A stretch of 64,000 bases of DNA, from positions 1,967,034 to 2,031,033 of the forward strand of contig NZ_LR733293.1 in assembly GCF_902506095.1 (NCBI RefSeq), given 5' to 3'. Shown here piece by piece: positions 17,916 to 28,359 of the stretch. The notes under the pieces were generated by a model. That model was not told where the DNA came from, did not search any database, and saw only the letters and a list, made by a program, of their open reading frames with translations. Source of the DNA: Arthrobacter sp. 9AX (GTDB lineage: Bacteria; Actinomycetota; Actinomycetes; Actinomycetales; Micrococcaceae). Both the position numbers and the translations under genes were made by a program. Positions within the stretch are counted from its first letter, which is position 1. Every line of letters begins with the position of its first letter.

Positions 17916-18586
17916 TGGTACTCCTTGGCGGGTGCTTTGGCGAGGATCTGCGCAACCTGGGCGCTGCGGTCTACCTGCAGCATGGCGTGCACGGTGTCGC
18001 CGTCCTGGTAGGCCGTCCCGGCGTCGGGAAGCAACCCTTCGCCAAAACGCGTGAGGTAGGCGACGCGGACGGTAGCCGCTTTTTCGATGCTGCTGATCCG
18101 GTGGCCGATCCAGCCGGCGTCGAGGTCCAGCTCGGCCAGTACCAGCCGTCCGGAGGGCTCCCGGAAGTCACCCGCCAGGTGCTGTTCAGGAAGGATGCGC
18201 CGCAGCACCTGGTCCGCGCTCCAGCGGACCGCCGCCACTGTGGGGATCCCCAGCCGCTGGTAGATCTCAGCCCGGCCCGGATCGTAGATCCTGGCCACAA
18301 CATGGGGCACGTGGAAGGTTTCGCGGGCCACACGGGTGGCCAGGATGTTGGAATTGTCACCGCTGGATACTGCGGCGAAGGCATAGGCGTCGGCAACACC
18401 GGCCTGCTTCAGGGTATCCCGGTCAAAGCCCACTCCGGTGACCTTGCGGCCGGTGAAACCCTGGCGGAGCCTGCGGAAAGCGCGGTCATCCTGGTCGATG
18501 ATGGCCACGGAATGCCCGGCGTCTTCGAGCGTGTGCGCCAGCGTGGCTCCCACCCGGCCACATCCCATGATCACGAAATGCGCCAC
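17912..18586 (-). CDS. TrkA-family RCK potassium regulator (CeoB-like)
   Basis: A 224-aa RCK protein. GCGRVGATLA (8-17) is the dinucleotide-binding loop and IIDQDDRAF holds the acidic ribose-binding residue. The N-terminal domain is followed by a TrkA-C domain (about 135-215). The GTG at 18586 has GAGGAG 7 nt upstream. It is the first gene of a two-gene operon with the other RCK protein and is transcribed away from the KimA-like transporter across 117-120 nt. The pair resembles the actinobacterial CeoB/CeoC pair. Confidence 0.88.
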   Translation of the reverse strand: MAHFVIMGCGRVGATLAHTLEDAGHSVAIIDQDDRAFRRLRQGFTGRKVTGVGFDRDTLKQAGVADAYAFAAVSSGDNSNILATRVARETFHVPHVVARIYDPGRAEIYQRLGIPTVAAVRWSADQVLRRILPEQHLAGDFREPSGRLVLAELDLDAGWIGHRISSIEKAATVRVAYLTRFGEGLLPDAGTAYQDGDTVHAMLQVDRSAQVAQILAKAPAKEYQ

Positions 18587-18671
18587 CAGTATCTCCTCTG
18601 TGTCCGTCCCGACGTCCTGCCGCTAGAACTCTACCGTCAGCATGTGCCGATACCGCTGTTGACCGGCCGTC

Positions 18672-18700
18672 ATGACACAGCCCGGGAATCAGACTAGCTT
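18672..18700 (+). promoter_or_regulatory. Promoter of the KimA-like gene
   Basis: -35 ATGACA (18672-18677), 17-nt spacer, -10 TAGCTT (18695-18700), then 6 nt to the GTG at 18707. The spacing is that of a housekeeping-sigma promoter giving a leaderless transcript. Confidence 0.65.
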
Positions 18701-18706
18701 TGTGTG

Positions 18707-20683
18707 GTGCTGACAATATTCAACGCGGTCAAGCGCGTGCTGGTGGGCAGGCCATTCCGGAACGACCGGATGGCCCACACCCTGCTTCCGAAAAAGATCG
18801 CACTTCCGATCTTCGCGTCGGACGCCCTGTCCTCTGTGGCGTACGCCCCGGACGAAATCCTGTTGACCCTGGCCTTGGCCGGGGTCAGTGCGGTGGCGTT
18901 TTCGCCGTGGGTGGGCCTGGCCGTGATGGTGGTACTCCTCACCGTGGTGGCCTCCTACCGGCAGAACGTCCACGCATACCCTTCCGGCGGCGGCGACTAC
19001 GAGATCGCCAACGAGAACCTGGGCAAATTTGCGGGCCTCACCGTGGCATCGGCACTCCTGGTGGACTACGTCCTCACAGTGGCAGTGTCCATGTCCTCCG
19101 CTGCGGCGTACCTGACGACGGCGGTCCCGTCCCTCCACGGCCAGCAGGCCACGATCGCCACCATCGGCGTGGTGATCCTCGCCCTGGTCAACCTGCGCGG
19201 CATCAAAGAGGCCGGCAGCGTATTCGCGGTACCCACCTACATCTTTATGGCATCCATCTTCGGCATGACCGCCGTGGGCATCTACCAGGCCGCCACCGGG
19301 CAGCTGGACCAGGCACCGTCCGCCGCCTTCACCATTGTTCCCGCGCCCGGGTTCGACGAAGGCCTGGTGGGACTTGCCGGGGCGTTTCTGCTGCTGCGCG
19401 CCTTCTCCTCGGGCGCCGCGGCACTCACCGGCGTGGAAGCCATCAGCAACGGTGTCCCGAATTTCAAAGTCCCCAAAAGCAAAAACGCCGCCACCACGCT
19501 GTTGCTCCTGGGCGTGATCGGCGCGTCGATGCTGGCAGGCATTATGTTCCTGGCCCAGGCCACCAAGGTGCACATCGTGCTGGACCCCGCCACGGAGTTC
19601 CTCCTGAACGGCAGTCCGCTTCCCGAGGGCTACATCCAGAACCCCGCGATCAGCCAGATCGCCCAGACCATCTTCGGCCCCGGATCCATCCCGTTCTACA
19701 TCGTGGTGGCCGCCACCGGCGTCATCCTCGTCTTCGCCTCCAACACGGCGTTCAACGGGTTCCCGGTGCTCGGTTCCATCCTTGCCCAGGACGGGTACCT
19801 TCCCCGCCAGCTCCGCACCCGGGGTGACCGGCTCGCCTTCAGCAACGGCGTGCTGGCCCTCGCCGCCGGCGCCCTGGTGCTGATCATCTCGTTCAACGCG
19901 GACGTAACAAAACTCATCCAGCTCTACATCGTGGGCGTTTTCATTTCCTTCACCGCCAGCCAGCTGGGCATGGTCCGGCACTGGGGCAGGGAACTGAAAC
20001 TGGCCAAGGACAAGGCTGTCCGGCGCCGGATGGCCAAGTCCCGCGCCATCAACACCATCGGCTTCGGCATGACCGCACTGGTACTGGTCATTGTGCTGAT
20101 CACCAAGTTCGAGCAGGGCGCCTGGATTGCCCTGCTCGCCATGTTCGTGCTTTTCCTGATCATGTGGAGCATCCGGGCGCACTATGACAACGTGGCAAGG
20201 GAACTTGCAGTGGATGAGGACTCTTCACCCCGGGCCCTCCCCACCCGCGTCCACGCCGTGCTGCTGGTATCCCACGTGCGCAAGCCGGTCCTGCGCGCCC
20301 TTGCCTACGCCCGCGCTTCGCGGCCGTCCCGGCTGGATGCCATCACCGTGGACATCGATGCCCACGAAACAGCCCACACGGTGGCGGACTGGGAGAAGCT
20401 CGAGATTCCGGTACCGCTGACGGTATTGGCCAGCCCCTACCGCGAGACGGTCACACCCATCATGGAGTACGTCAAACAGATGCGGCGGGATTCCCCCCGC
20501 GACCTGGTAGTGGTGTACATCCCCGAATACGTCGTGGGCAAGTGGTGGGAGCAACTGGTCCACAACCAGACCGCCCTGCGCATCAAAACCCGGCTGCACT
20601 TTGAACCCGGCGTTATGGTGGCCAGCGTTCCCTGGCAGCTCAAGTCATCCGAAGAAGCGAAAAACCTGCAGGACGTCCAATGA
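18707..20683 (+). CDS. KimA-like APC-superfamily potassium/amino-acid transporter
   Basis: About 658 aa with roughly 12 transmembrane helices (residues 30-490) and a cytoplasmic C-terminal domain of about 150 residues that looks like a universal-stress-protein fold (HAVLLVSHVRKPVLRALAYA). The segments FASDALSSVAYAPDEIL and AYPSGGGDYEIANENLG match the start of Bacillus KimA (YdaO), a high-affinity K+/H+ symporter inhibited by c-di-AMP. Potassium as substrate is inferred from this similarity and from the divergent RCK genes. An amino-acid substrate cannot be excluded. I chose GTG 18707 over the adjacent GTG 18704 from promoter spacing. The next gene overlaps by 4 nt. Confidence 0.75.
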   Translation: MLTIFNAVKRVLVGRPFRNDRMAHTLLPKKIALPIFASDALSSVAYAPDEILLTLALAGVSAVAFSPWVGLAVMVVLLTVVASYRQNVHAYPSGGGDYEIANENLGKFAGLTVASALLVDYVLTVAVSMSSAAAYLTTAVPSLHGQQATIATIGVVILALVNLRGIKEAGSVFAVPTYIFMASIFGMTAVGIYQAATGQLDQAPSAAFTIVPAPGFDEGLVGLAGAFLLLRAFSSGAAALTGVEAISNGVPNFKVPKSKNAATTLLLLGVIGASMLAGIMFLAQATKVHIVLDPATEFLLNGSPLPEGYIQNPAISQIAQTIFGPGSIPFYIVVAATGVILVFASNTAFNGFPVLGSILAQDGYLPRQLRTRGDRLAFSNGVLALAAGALVLIISFNADVTKLIQLYIVGVFISFTASQLGMVRHWGRELKLAKDKAVRRRMAKSRAINTIGFGMTALVLVIVLITKFEQGAWIALLAMFVLFLIMWSIRAHYDNVARELAVDEDSSPRALPTRVHAVLLVSHVRKPVLRALAYARASRPSRLDAITVDIDAHETAHTVADWEKLEIPVPLTVLASPYRETVTPIMEYVKQMRRDSPRDLVVVYIPEYVVGKWWEQLVHNQTALRIKTRLHFEPGVMVASVPWQLKSSEEAKNLQDVQ

Positions 20684-22059
20684 TTGCAAAGACACAAACC
20701 CAGCCGGCAGCTACCGGAGAGGCCGGCAGGGAAGTAGTGCTCGACGTCGGGCCCGTGGCCCACGGCGGCCACTGCGTCGCACGGCACGAAGGCCGCGTCA
20801 TCTTTGTCCGCCACGCCATCCCCGGCGAAAAAGTGCGCGCCCGGCTCACCAATGCCGATGACAAAGCCAAGTTCTGGCGCGCCGACGTGGTGGATGTCCT
20901 TGAAGCCTCGCCGGACCGGGTGGACCACTTCTGGCAACTTGCGGACTCCGGCCGGGCCTGGAGCCACGGCCACCCGCCCGTGGGCGGGGCTGAATTCGGC
21001 CACATCGCCCTGGCCCGCCAGCGCACCCTCAAGGCAGACGTGCTCACCGAACAGCTCACCCGGCTCGCCGGCGTAGGGCAGCTGCCGCAGGACTGGGCAG
21101 GCACTTCCGTTGAAGCCGTGGGTGGAGCGTCCGACGGCGGCAGCGGCCTCGGGTGGCGCACGCGCGCCAGCTTCTCGGTCACCCCCGGCGGCAAACTGGG
21201 AATGCACGCCCACCGTTCCGGGCACATCATCCCGGTCCGCGAGATGCCACTGGCCATCGACGCCATCAACAGCCTGCGCCTGTGGGACATCGACCTGCAG
21301 GGCGTGGACCGCGTGGAGGTGGCTGCGCCGGCCAACGGGTCCCGCCCGCTGGTGCTGCTGGCCCCGGCCGAGGGCACCAAACCCAAGCGGCTCAGCGCCA
21401 TCGCGGCGCAACTGCCCGCCGACGTTTCCGTGGCGGCTTTTGATCCGTTGACGGAGGCCGTTGACCAGCTCCGTGGACGGCTGTGGGTACAGGAATCAGC
21501 CGCCGGACACGACTACCGGGTGACCGGCGCCGGATTCTGGCAGATCCACCGCGACGCGCCCGGGACACTTGTGGGGGCTGTCACACAATTCCTGCAGGGC
21601 GGCGACTTCCTGCACCCCGGCGCCGTGGTGGCGGACCTCTATGCGGGTGCCGGCCTGTTTACGGCTGTACTCGCCGACGCCGTCGGGGAAACGGGTTCCG
21701 TACTCTCCGTGGAAGGCGCCCCGGGAACCAGCCGCGATGCCCGAAAGAACCTGCACGCGGCGCCGCACGTGGAGATCGTCCAGGGCCGCGTCGAGCGCGT
21801 CCTGCACCGGAAACCGCGGAATTTCGACGCCCTGGTCCTTGATCCGCCGCGGGCCGGGGCCGGGAAAGCCGTGGTGGGCCAGCTTATTGAGTCGCACCCG
21901 CGCGCCATTGCCTACGTGTCCTGCGACCCGGCGTCGTTCGCCCGTGACGTGGGGTACTTCCGGCAGGCCGGCTGGGAACTCAAGGCCCTCCGGGCCTTCG
22001 ACCTCTATCCGCACACCCATCACCTGGAGACGGTGGCCCTGCTGACTCCGGGTCCCTGA
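20680..22059 (+). CDS. TRAM-domain class I SAM-dependent RNA (uracil-C5) methyltransferase
   Basis: A 459-aa protein of the RumA/TrmA family, which makes 5-methyluridine in rRNA or tRNA. An N-terminal TRAM RNA-binding domain (about 15-75: DVGPVAHGGHCVARHEGRVI) is followed by the SAM-binding fold with DLYAGAGLFTAVL (about 320), LDPPRAGAGKAV (about 387) and the catalytic cysteine in YVSCDPASFARD (about 410). The cysteines that bind an iron-sulfur cluster in E. coli RumA are missing here. The ATG overlaps the transporter stop (ATGA). The exact target base is unknown. Confidence 0.85.
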   Translation: MIAKTQTQPAATGEAGREVVLDVGPVAHGGHCVARHEGRVIFVRHAIPGEKVRARLTNADDKAKFWRADVVDVLEASPDRVDHFWQLADSGRAWSHGHPPVGGAEFGHIALARQRTLKADVLTEQLTRLAGVGQLPQDWAGTSVEAVGGASDGGSGLGWRTRASFSVTPGGKLGMHAHRSGHIIPVREMPLAIDAINSLRLWDIDLQGVDRVEVAAPANGSRPLVLLAPAEGTKPKRLSAIAAQLPADVSVAAFDPLTEAVDQLRGRLWVQESAAGHDYRVTGAGFWQIHRDAPGTLVGAVTQFLQGGDFLHPGAVVADLYAGAGLFTAVLADAVGETGSVLSVEGAPGTSRDARKNLHAAPHVEIVQGRVERVLHRKPRNFDALVLDPPRAGAGKAVVGQLIESHPRAIAYVSCDPASFARDVGYFRQAGWELKALRAFDLYPHTHHLETVALLTPGP

Positions 22060-22075
22060 TGCCAATTAGTATTTC

Positions 22076-22097
22076 GACTACTATGGCGGTAGTAGTC
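22076..22097. promoter_or_regulatory. Inverted repeat upstream of acn
   Basis: Perfect 8-bp arms GACTACTA / TAGTAGTC around TGGCGG. It lies 17 nt after the methyltransferase stop and about 130 nt before acn. It has no T run, so it may be an operator or a weak terminator. Confidence 0.45.
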
Positions 22098-22150
22098 CCA
22101 CGTCGCGCTCCGTAATCACGGCCGGCCGTGTGCAATTTTCAGGCCCTGGA

Positions 22151-22170
22151 TATAGTTAGGGCCTCCTAAC
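22151..22170 (+). promoter_or_regulatory. acn -10 box with overlapping inverted repeat
   Basis: TATAGT (22151-22156) is a good -10 box. GTTAGG-GCCT-CCTAAC (22155-22170) is an inverted repeat covering the predicted transcription start, the position expected for a repressor operator. No good -35 box is seen. The sequence differs from the published AcnR site of Corynebacterium. Confidence 0.45.
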
Positions 22171-22225
22171 TAGCAGGCGGTCAACCGCGCGACAAAGATG
22201 AAACTGTTGCGAGAGGAGTCCTGCG

Positions 22226-25051
22226 ATGAGCACTGTGGACAGCTTCGGTTCAAAAGGCAAACTTAATGTAGCCGGAACCGAATACGAAATTTTCCGGTTG
22301 AACTCCGTTGAAGGTGCAGAAAACCTTCCGTTCAGCCTCAAGGTATTGCTTGAAAACCTGTTGAGGACCGAGGACGGCGCGAACATCACTGCCGATCACG
22401 TCCGCGCCTTGGCAGGCTGGGATCCCAACGCCCAGCCCGATACAGAAATCCAGTTCACGCCTGCACGCGTGATCATGCAGGACTTCACCGGCGTTCCCTG
22501 CGTGGTTGACCTGGCGACAATGCGCGAAGCGGTCAAGGAACTGGGCGGAGACCCCAAGCGGGTCAACCCCCTGGCACCTGCCGAGATGGTCATTGACCAC
22601 TCGGTCCAGATCGATGCCTTCGGCAACTCCGGCGCGCTGGAGCGCAACATGGAGATTGAATACCAGCGCAACGGGGAGCGTTACCAGTTCCTGCGCTGGG
22701 GCCAGACGGCATTCGACGACTTCAAGGTGGTCCCGCCGGGAACCGGCATCGTGCACCAGGTCAACATCGAATACCTGGCGCGCACCGTGATGACCCGTGA
22801 AGTTGATGGCGCCCTGCGCGCCTACCCCGACACCTGCGTCGGGACCGACTCGCACACCACCATGGTCAACGGCCTGGGTGTGCTCGGCTGGGGCGTTGGA
22901 GGCATCGAAGCCGAGGCTGCCATGCTGGGCCAGCCCGTCTCCATGCTGATCCCGCGTGTTGTGGGCTTCAAGCTCAGCGGCAGCATCCCGGCGGGCGCCA
23001 CGGCTACCGACGTGGTGCTGACCATCACCGAAATGCTCCGCAAGCACGGCGTGGTGGGCAAGTTCGTGGAGTTCTACGGCGAAGGTGTGGCCGCTGTGCC
23101 GCTGGCCAACCGCGCCACCATCGGCAACATGAGCCCGGAATTCGGTTCCACGGCTGCCATGTTCCCGATTGACGACGTCACCCTGGACTACCTGCGCCTC
23201 ACCGGCCGCTCGGAGCAGAGCGTTGCCCTCGTGGAGTCCTACGCGAAGGAACAGGGCCTCTGGCACGATCCTTCGCGCGAGATCAAGTTCTCCGAGTACC
23301 TGGAACTGGACCTGTCCACGGTTGTTCCGTCCATCGCCGGCCCCAAGCGCCCGCAGGACCGCATCGAACTGACCGAGGCCAAAGACGAGTTCCGCCACGA
23401 CCTGAAGAACTACGTCTCCCACGACGCCAACGCCGGCACCCTGGACGAATCGCTCGAGGAGACCTTCCCGGCCTCGGACGCACCGTCCTTCACCAGCGGC
23501 GCAACCCACGTCTCGGACACGGACCGCGAACCGCCGAAGTACTCGGCAGGCCACGGGGGAGCGGGCCGCATCTCCAACCCGGTCCCGGTCAAGATGGAAG
23601 ACGGACGCGAGTTCGAACTGGACCACGGTGCAGTCACCATCGCCTCCATCACCTCCTGCACCAACACGTCCAACCCCTCGGTCATGCTGGCCGCAGCGGT
23701 CCTGGCGCGCAACGCCGTCGACAAGGGCCTCACCGCCAAGCCGTGGGTCAAGACGTCTGTTGCCCCGGGCTCCAAGGTGGTCACCGACTACTACGAGAAG
23801 TCCGGCCTGACCCCCTACCTGGAGAAGCTCGGCTTCTACATCGTGGGCTACGGCTGCGCCACCTGCATCGGCAACTCCGGCCCGCTGGAAGCTGAAATCT
23901 CCGAGGCCATCCAGGCCAACGACCTCGCCGTCTCGGCAGTCCTCTCGGGCAACCGCAACTTCGAAGGCCGCATCAACCCGGACGTTAAGATGAACTACCT
24001 GGCCTCCCCGCCGCTGGTCATCGCCTACGCCCTGGCCGGTTCCATGGACTTCGACTTCGAGACCGACGCCCTGGGCCAGGACCAGGCCGGCAACGACGTA
24101 TTCCTGAAGGACATCTGGCCGAACCCGGTTGAGGTCCAGCAGGTCATCGACTCCTCGATTGACAAGGACATGTTTGCCAAGGGCTACGAAGGCGTCTTCG
24201 AAGGTGACGAGCGCTGGAAGGCCCTCGACACCCCCGCCGGCGACACCTTCGCCTGGGATCCGAACTCCACCTACGTCCGGAAGCCCCCGTACTTCGAGGG
24301 CATGCAGGCCCAGCCGGAGCCGGTCAAGGACATCACGGGCGCCCGCGTGCTCCTGAAGCTGGGCGACTCGGTCACCACCGACCACATCTCCCCGGCCGGT
24401 TCCTTCAAGTCCGACACCCCCGCCGGCCAGTACCTGCTTGCCAACGGTGTGGAGCGCAAGGACTTTAACTCCTACGGCTCGCGCCGCGGCAACCACGAAG
24501 TGATGATCCGCGGCACGTTCGCAAACATCCGCATCAAAAACCAGATCCTGGACGGTGTCGAAGGTGGTTTCACCCGCGACTTCACCCAGGAAGGTGGCCC
24601 GCAGGCCTACGTCTACGACGCTGCGCAGAACTACCAGGCAGCCGGCACCCCGCTGGTGGTCCTGGCAGGCAAGGAATACGGTTCCGGTTCTTCCCGTGAC
24701 TGGGCTGCCAAGGGTACCGCCCTGCTGGGCGTCAAGGCCGTCATCGCCGAGAGCTATGAGCGCATCCACCGCTCCAACCTCATTGGCATGGGCGTCCTGC
24801 CGCTGCAGTTCCCGGCCGGTGAGTCCGCCGCCAGCCTGGGCCTGTCCGGCACGGAAACGTTCTCCGTTGAGGGAGTCACCGCCCTGAACGATGGCACCAC
24901 GCCGAAGACCCTCAAGGTCACCGCCACTGCCGAGGACGGCAGCTCCCAGAGCTTCGACGCGGTCCTGCGCATCGATACCCCGGGTGAAGCGGACTACTAC
25001 CGCAACGGCGGCATCCTGCAGTACGTGCTGCGCCAGATCTCCGCCAACTAG
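22226..25051 (+). CDS. acn: Aconitate hydratase A
   Basis: A 941-aa aconitase (AcnA/IRP type) that isomerises citrate to isocitrate in the TCA cycle. The three cysteine ligands of the 4Fe-4S cluster are Cys478 ([12 protein letters not shown]), Cys544 and Cys547 ([12 protein letters not shown]). The C-terminal swivel domain contains [15 protein letters not shown] and a Ser-Arg-Asp active-site loop. Full length for the actinobacterial form, which has an insert near 390-455. AGAGGAGT precedes the ATG. It is monocistronic, with a strong terminator after it and two inverted repeats before it. Confidence 0.96.
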   Translation: MSTVDSFGSKGKLNVAGTEYEIFRLNSVEGAENLPFSLKVLLENLLRTEDGANITADHVRALAGWDPNAQPDTEIQFTPARVIMQDFTGVPCVVDLATMREAVKELGGDPKRVNPLAPAEMVIDHSVQIDAFGNSGALERNMEIEYQRNGERYQFLRWGQTAFDDFKVVPPGTGIVHQVNIEYLARTVMTREVDGALRAYPDTCVGTDSHTTMVNGLGVLGWGVGGIEAEAAMLGQPVSMLIPRVVGFKLSGSIPAGATATDVVLTITEMLRKHGVVGKFVEFYGEGVAAVPLANRATIGNMSPEFGSTAAMFPIDDVTLDYLRLTGRSEQSVALVESYAKEQGLWHDPSREIKFSEYLELDLSTVVPSIAGPKRPQDRIELTEAKDEFRHDLKNYVSHDANAGTLDESLEETFPASDAPSFTSGATHVSDTDREPPKYSAGHGGAGRISNPVPVKMEDGREFELDHGAVTIASITSCTNTSNPSVMLAAAVLARNAVDKGLTAKPWVKTSVAPGSKVVTDYYEKSGLTPYLEKLGFYIVGYGCATCIGNSGPLEAEISEAIQANDLAVSAVLSGNRNFEGRINPDVKMNYLASPPLVIAYALAGSMDFDFETDALGQDQAGNDVFLKDIWPNPVEVQQVIDSSIDKDMFAKGYEGVFEGDERWKALDTPAGDTFAWDPNSTYVRKPPYFEGMQAQPEPVKDITGARVLLKLGDSVTTDHISPAGSFKSDTPAGQYLLANGVERKDFNSYGSRRGNHEVMIRGTFANIRIKNQILDGVEGGFTRDFTQEGGPQAYVYDAAQNYQAAGTPLVVLAGKEYGSGSSRDWAAKGTALLGVKAVIAESYERIHRSNLIGMGVLPLQFPAGESAASLGLSGTETFSVEGVTALNDGTTPKTLKVTATAEDGSSQSFDAVLRIDTPGEADYYRNGGILQYVLRQISAN

Positions 25052-25078
25052 CGGTAACCGGCACGCACGCAGCACCAC

Positions 25079-25120
25079 CCGAAGCCCCGGCCGGTCACCG
25101 ACCAGCCGGGGCTTCGGCTT
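25079..25120 (+). terminator. acn terminator
   Basis: Perfect 13-bp stem (25079-25091 with 25105-25117), 13-nt loop, followed by CTTTG. Confidence 0.75.
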
Positions 25121-25206
25121 TGCATGGGGGCTTTGCAGCCGGGTCTGGTCCGGCGGACCAAGGCGTTAGAGTTAAACGGCACGTCTACCACCCGAAGGAG
25201 GGGTCA

Positions 25207-27180
25207 TTGGGAATCTTGGACACCATCCGGAATCCGCAGGACCTGAACGAGTTGTCCGAAGAGCAGCTGAACCAGCTGGCTTCGGAGATCAGGGACTTCC
25301 TGATCACGAACGTCTCCCAGACGGGCGGCCACCTCGGACCTAACCTCGGCGTGGTGGAGTTGACGCTCGCCGTGCACCGCATCTTCGACTCGCCCCGCGA
25401 CAGCATCGTGTTTGACACTGGACACCAGTCCTACGTCCACAAGCTCCTCACCGGGCGCCAGGACTTCAGCACCCTCCGGCAGGAAGGCGGCCTGTCCGGC
25501 TACCCGTCCCGCGCGGAGTCCGGGCACGACATCGTGGAAAGCTCCCACGCCTCGTCGTCACTGTCCTGGGCCGACGGCATCTCCCGCGCCCGCCAGTTGA
25601 CCGGTGAGGGCGACCGGCACGTCGTCGCCGTCATAGGAGACGGCGCCCTCACCGGCGGCATGGCCTGGGAGGCCATTAACAACATCGCGGCGGACAAGCG
25701 GCGCCGCGTAGTCATTGTGGTTAATGACAACGGCAGGTCCTACGCCCCCACCGTGGGCGGCTTCGCCGACTACCTCGCCTCACTCCGCCCCACCATTGAC
25801 TCCTTCCGCGCCACCCCCGCCTACGAACGGGCCCTGGACTGGTGGAAGAAGAAGCTGCAAAACGGCGGACCGATGGGCCAATTCACCTACAAGAGCCTCC
25901 ACGCCATGAAAAAGGGCATCAAGGACTGGTGGGCCCCGCAGGGCATGTTCGAGGACCTCGGCATGAAATACATCGGCCCCGTGGACGGCCACAACCTCCA
26001 GGCCATGGAGCATGCGCTGTCCACTGCCAGGAACTACGCCGGCCCGGTCATCGTCCACGCCATGACCGAAAAGGGCCACGGTTACGCACCCGCCCGTGCC
26101 CACGAAGCCGACCAGTTCCACGCGGTGGGCATTATCGACCCCGAGACCGGGGAACCCACAGGTACCGCCGGCGCCAAGTCGTGGACCTCGGTATTCGCTG
26201 ACGAAATTGCCGCCATCGCCGATGAGCGTGAGGATGTGGTGGGCATCACCGGCGCCATGCTCATCCCCGTGGGCCTGCACAAGTTCGCCGCCCGGCACCC
26301 GGAGCGGGTCATCGACGTCGGCATCGCCGAACAGCACGCCCTGACCTCCGCCGCCGGCATGGCCTTCGGCGGCCTGCACCCGGTTGTAGCCGTCTATGCC
26401 ACCTTCCTGAACCGCGCCTTCGACCAGCTCCTGATGGATGTTGCCCTGCACAAGGCCGGCGTCACCATCGTCCTGGACCGTGCCGGTGTCACCGGCCCGG
26501 ACGGCGCCAGCCACCACGGCATGTGGGATATGTCCATGGTCCAAATTGTCCCCGGCCTCCACCTGGCAGCGCCCCGCGATGCCAGCCGGCTGCGCGAGGA
26601 ACTCCGCGAGGCCGTGGCCATCAGCGACGCTCCCTCAGTGGTCCGCTTCTCCAAGGGATCCGTCGGCGCTGAGGTGGAAGCGCTGGAGCGCCTGGGCGAC
26701 GGCGTGGATGTCCTCTCCCGCCGGCCCTCGGGCTCCACCGAGAACGACGTCCTGATCATCTCCGTGGGCGCCATGTCCGAACTTGCGTTGGATGTCTCCA
26801 ACCGGCTCGGCGCGCAGGGCATCAGCACCACGGTGGTGGACCCGCGCTGGGTGCTTCCCGTCCCGCGCTCCATCATCGCGCTGGCATCACACCACCGCCT
26901 GGTGATCTGCATCGAGGACGGCGTCCGCGCCGGTGGCGTGGGTTCCCGGATCCGGCAGGAAATGCGTGCCGCAGGGGTGGATACCGCCCTGAATGAGGTG
27001 GGCCTGCCGGTCGAATTCCTGGACCACGGCACCCGCAGCCAGGTCCTGGAACGCGTGGGCCTGACCGCCCAGCAGATAACGCACGACGTCGTAGCCCAGG
27101 TTCTCGGGACCAAGGTCCCCTTTGCGCGTCCCCTGCCGGGCCAGCAGCATCCCACCACCGGCAGCCTTCCGATCCTGTGA
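25207..27180 (+). CDS. dxs: 1-deoxy-D-xylulose-5-phosphate synthase
   Basis: A 657-aa thiamine-diphosphate enzyme that condenses pyruvate and glyceraldehyde 3-phosphate, the first step of the MEP isoprenoid pathway. Motifs are [11 protein letters not shown] (His42), [10 protein letters not shown] (His73), the TPP/Mg motif [16 protein letters not shown], and the catalytic glutamate in [17 protein letters not shown] chose the TTG at 25207 because AAGGAGG lies just upstream and the protein then starts [10 protein letters not shown] as in relatives; a longer upstream frame lacks support. The stop overlaps the GTG of the DUF402 gene. Confidence 0.95.
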   Translation: MGILDTIRNPQDLNELSEEQLNQLASEIRDFLITNVSQTGGHLGPNLGVVELTLAVHRIFDSPRDSIVFDTGHQSYVHKLLTGRQDFSTLRQEGGLSGYPSRAESGHDIVESSHASSSLSWADGISRARQLTGEGDRHVVAVIGDGALTGGMAWEAINNIAADKRRRVVIVVNDNGRSYAPTVGGFADYLASLRPTIDSFRATPAYERALDWWKKKLQNGGPMGQFTYKSLHAMKKGIKDWWAPQGMFEDLGMKYIGPVDGHNLQAMEHALSTARNYAGPVIVHAMTEKGHGYAPARAHEADQFHAVGIIDPETGEPTGTAGAKSWTSVFADEIAAIADEREDVVGITGAMLIPVGLHKFAARHPERVIDVGIAEQHALTSAAGMAFGGLHPVVAVYATFLNRAFDQLLMDVALHKAGVTIVLDRAGVTGPDGASHHGMWDMSMVQIVPGLHLAAPRDASRLREELREAVAISDAPSVVRFSKGSVGAEVEALERLGDGVDVLSRRPSGSTENDVLIISVGAMSELALDVSNRLGAQGISTTVVDPRWVLPVPRSIIALASHHRLVICIEDGVRAGGVGSRIRQEMRAAGVDTALNEVGLPVEFLDHGTRSQVLERVGLTAQQITHDVVAQVLGTKVPFARPLPGQQHPTTGSLPIL

Positions 27181-27794
27181 GGGGAGAGGACCTGCTGAAG
27201 TATCCCGGCGTTCTGGGCGACCTCGCAGGAGAACCCCACGCGGCCACCGTCCGTGAACCGGAGGGCCTCGAACCGGGCCACCTGGTGGTGGCCCGCAACC
27301 GCAAGTGGAACGGCAAAGCGCACTGGGTGGTCCCCGGGCGCTACCTGGGTGAAGACCGGCACGGCTGGTGGATCTTCCAGGGGACCAACGAGTTCTGCTC
27401 CCGGCCCGGTGCCGCGTTCTATACAAAATCCGACGCCGTCCTGCTGGTACCCCGCGACGGTGACTGGGTGGCCACGTTCTACGACGACGCCCATCCCGGC
27501 GGAGTCCGGATCTACATCGACCTTGCGGTGGCCCATGAATGGAACCCCATCCGGCCATCCGTCACCGAGTTCCACGTCATCGACATGGACCTGGACGTGG
27601 TGCGGACAACGGGCCGCGGCGTGTTCATCGATGACGAGGACGAGTTCGCCGAACACCGCGTTGCAATGGACTACCCGGCAGGCCTGGTGGATTCACTGGA
27701 GGCCGCCGCAGGACAGCTTTACCAGGCCGTGAAGGCGGAGCAGGCACCCTTCGACGGCACCGACGTGAAATGGTTTACAAAGGGACGGTTATGA
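27177..27794 (+). CDS. DUF402 domain protein
   Basis: A 205-aa protein with the DUF402 beta-barrel fold (about 30-165). It includes a [17 protein letters not shown] strand region, a [21 protein letters not shown] segment and an acidic cluster [10 protein letters not shown]. Some DUF402 proteins hydrolyse nucleoside di- or triphosphates, but that activity cannot be assigned here. The GTG at 27177 overlaps the dxs stop; a CTG further in is a weaker alternative. Its stop overlaps the next ATG, so it is coupled on both sides. Confidence 0.78.
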   Translation: MRGEDLLKYPGVLGDLAGEPHAATVREPEGLEPGHLVVARNRKWNGKAHWVVPGRYLGEDRHGWWIFQGTNEFCSRPGAAFYTKSDAVLLVPRDGDWVATFYDDAHPGGVRIYIDLAVAHEWNPIRPSVTEFHVIDMDLDVVRTTGRGVFIDDEDEFAEHRVAMDYPAGLVDSLEAAAGQLYQAVKAEQAPFDGTDVKWFTKGRL

Positions 27795-28351
27795 GCGGCA
27801 TTGTCAGGGTCTACAAACGCGACGACGAGGGCACTCTCCACTTCCGGGAAGCCTGGTTCGACGAGGACTACAGCCAGTTCGTGATGAACTACGGCGTGGT
27901 GGGCCACCAAAGCAAGACTGAAGAAACCGACGTTCCGGACGCCGCGGCTGCCGACGGACTCCTGGACGCGTTTGCGGTCCAGTGCGCCGAGGACGGGTAT
28001 GCCGAAATCGCGGAGGAGGATCAGTTCTGGGTGGTGGCCCAGTTCGCGCTCAAAACCCGGGAAGGCACCGACAGGGACCGTTACCTGGAGGAAAAGGCCA
28101 AGGACGCCCTGATCAGCCACCTTGCCTGGCGCGGGCTTGGAACAGTGGAGCGCTCCGAATTCACCGACTTCAAGCTCAACCTCTTCTGCCTCTGCCCTGA
28201 GGTCAACAAGGCGGTCAATGCCATCAAGGTCTGCGCCCGGAACGAGGACCTGGACTTTACCAAGCTCAGCATCGGGGCTGCCCCGCACGGCGATCCGCAG
28301 AACTTCAAGCTCAAGCACTCAGCCAAGCCCGCCACCACCTTCAGCCTCTAG
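27791..28351 (+). CDS. Conserved-looking protein of unknown function
   Basis: A 186-aa soluble protein I do not recognise. The N-terminus (GIVRVYKRDDEGTLHFREAW) reads like a small beta-sheet domain faintly resembling WGR modules. The middle is rich in acidic and aromatic residues, and the C-terminal part contains two cysteines (LFCLCPEVNKA) and another (KVCARNED). No signal peptide or membrane segment. Its ATG overlaps the DUF402 stop, and the aldo/keto reductase gene follows after 8 nt, so it is an internal operon gene. Codon use matches its neighbours. Confidence 0.7.
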   Translation: MSGIVRVYKRDDEGTLHFREAWFDEDYSQFVMNYGVVGHQSKTEETDVPDAAAADGLLDAFAVQCAEDGYAEIAEEDQFWVVAQFALKTREGTDRDRYLEEKAKDALISHLAWRGLGTVERSEFTDFKLNLFCLCPEVNKAVNAIKVCARNEDLDFTKLSIGAAPHGDPQNFKLKHSAKPATTFSL

Positions 28352-28359
28352 GAGTTTCT

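Noticed and set aside
22250..25078. 942-codon antisense frame across acn
   Set aside because: Mirror of strongly biased codons in acn; no binding site or domain.
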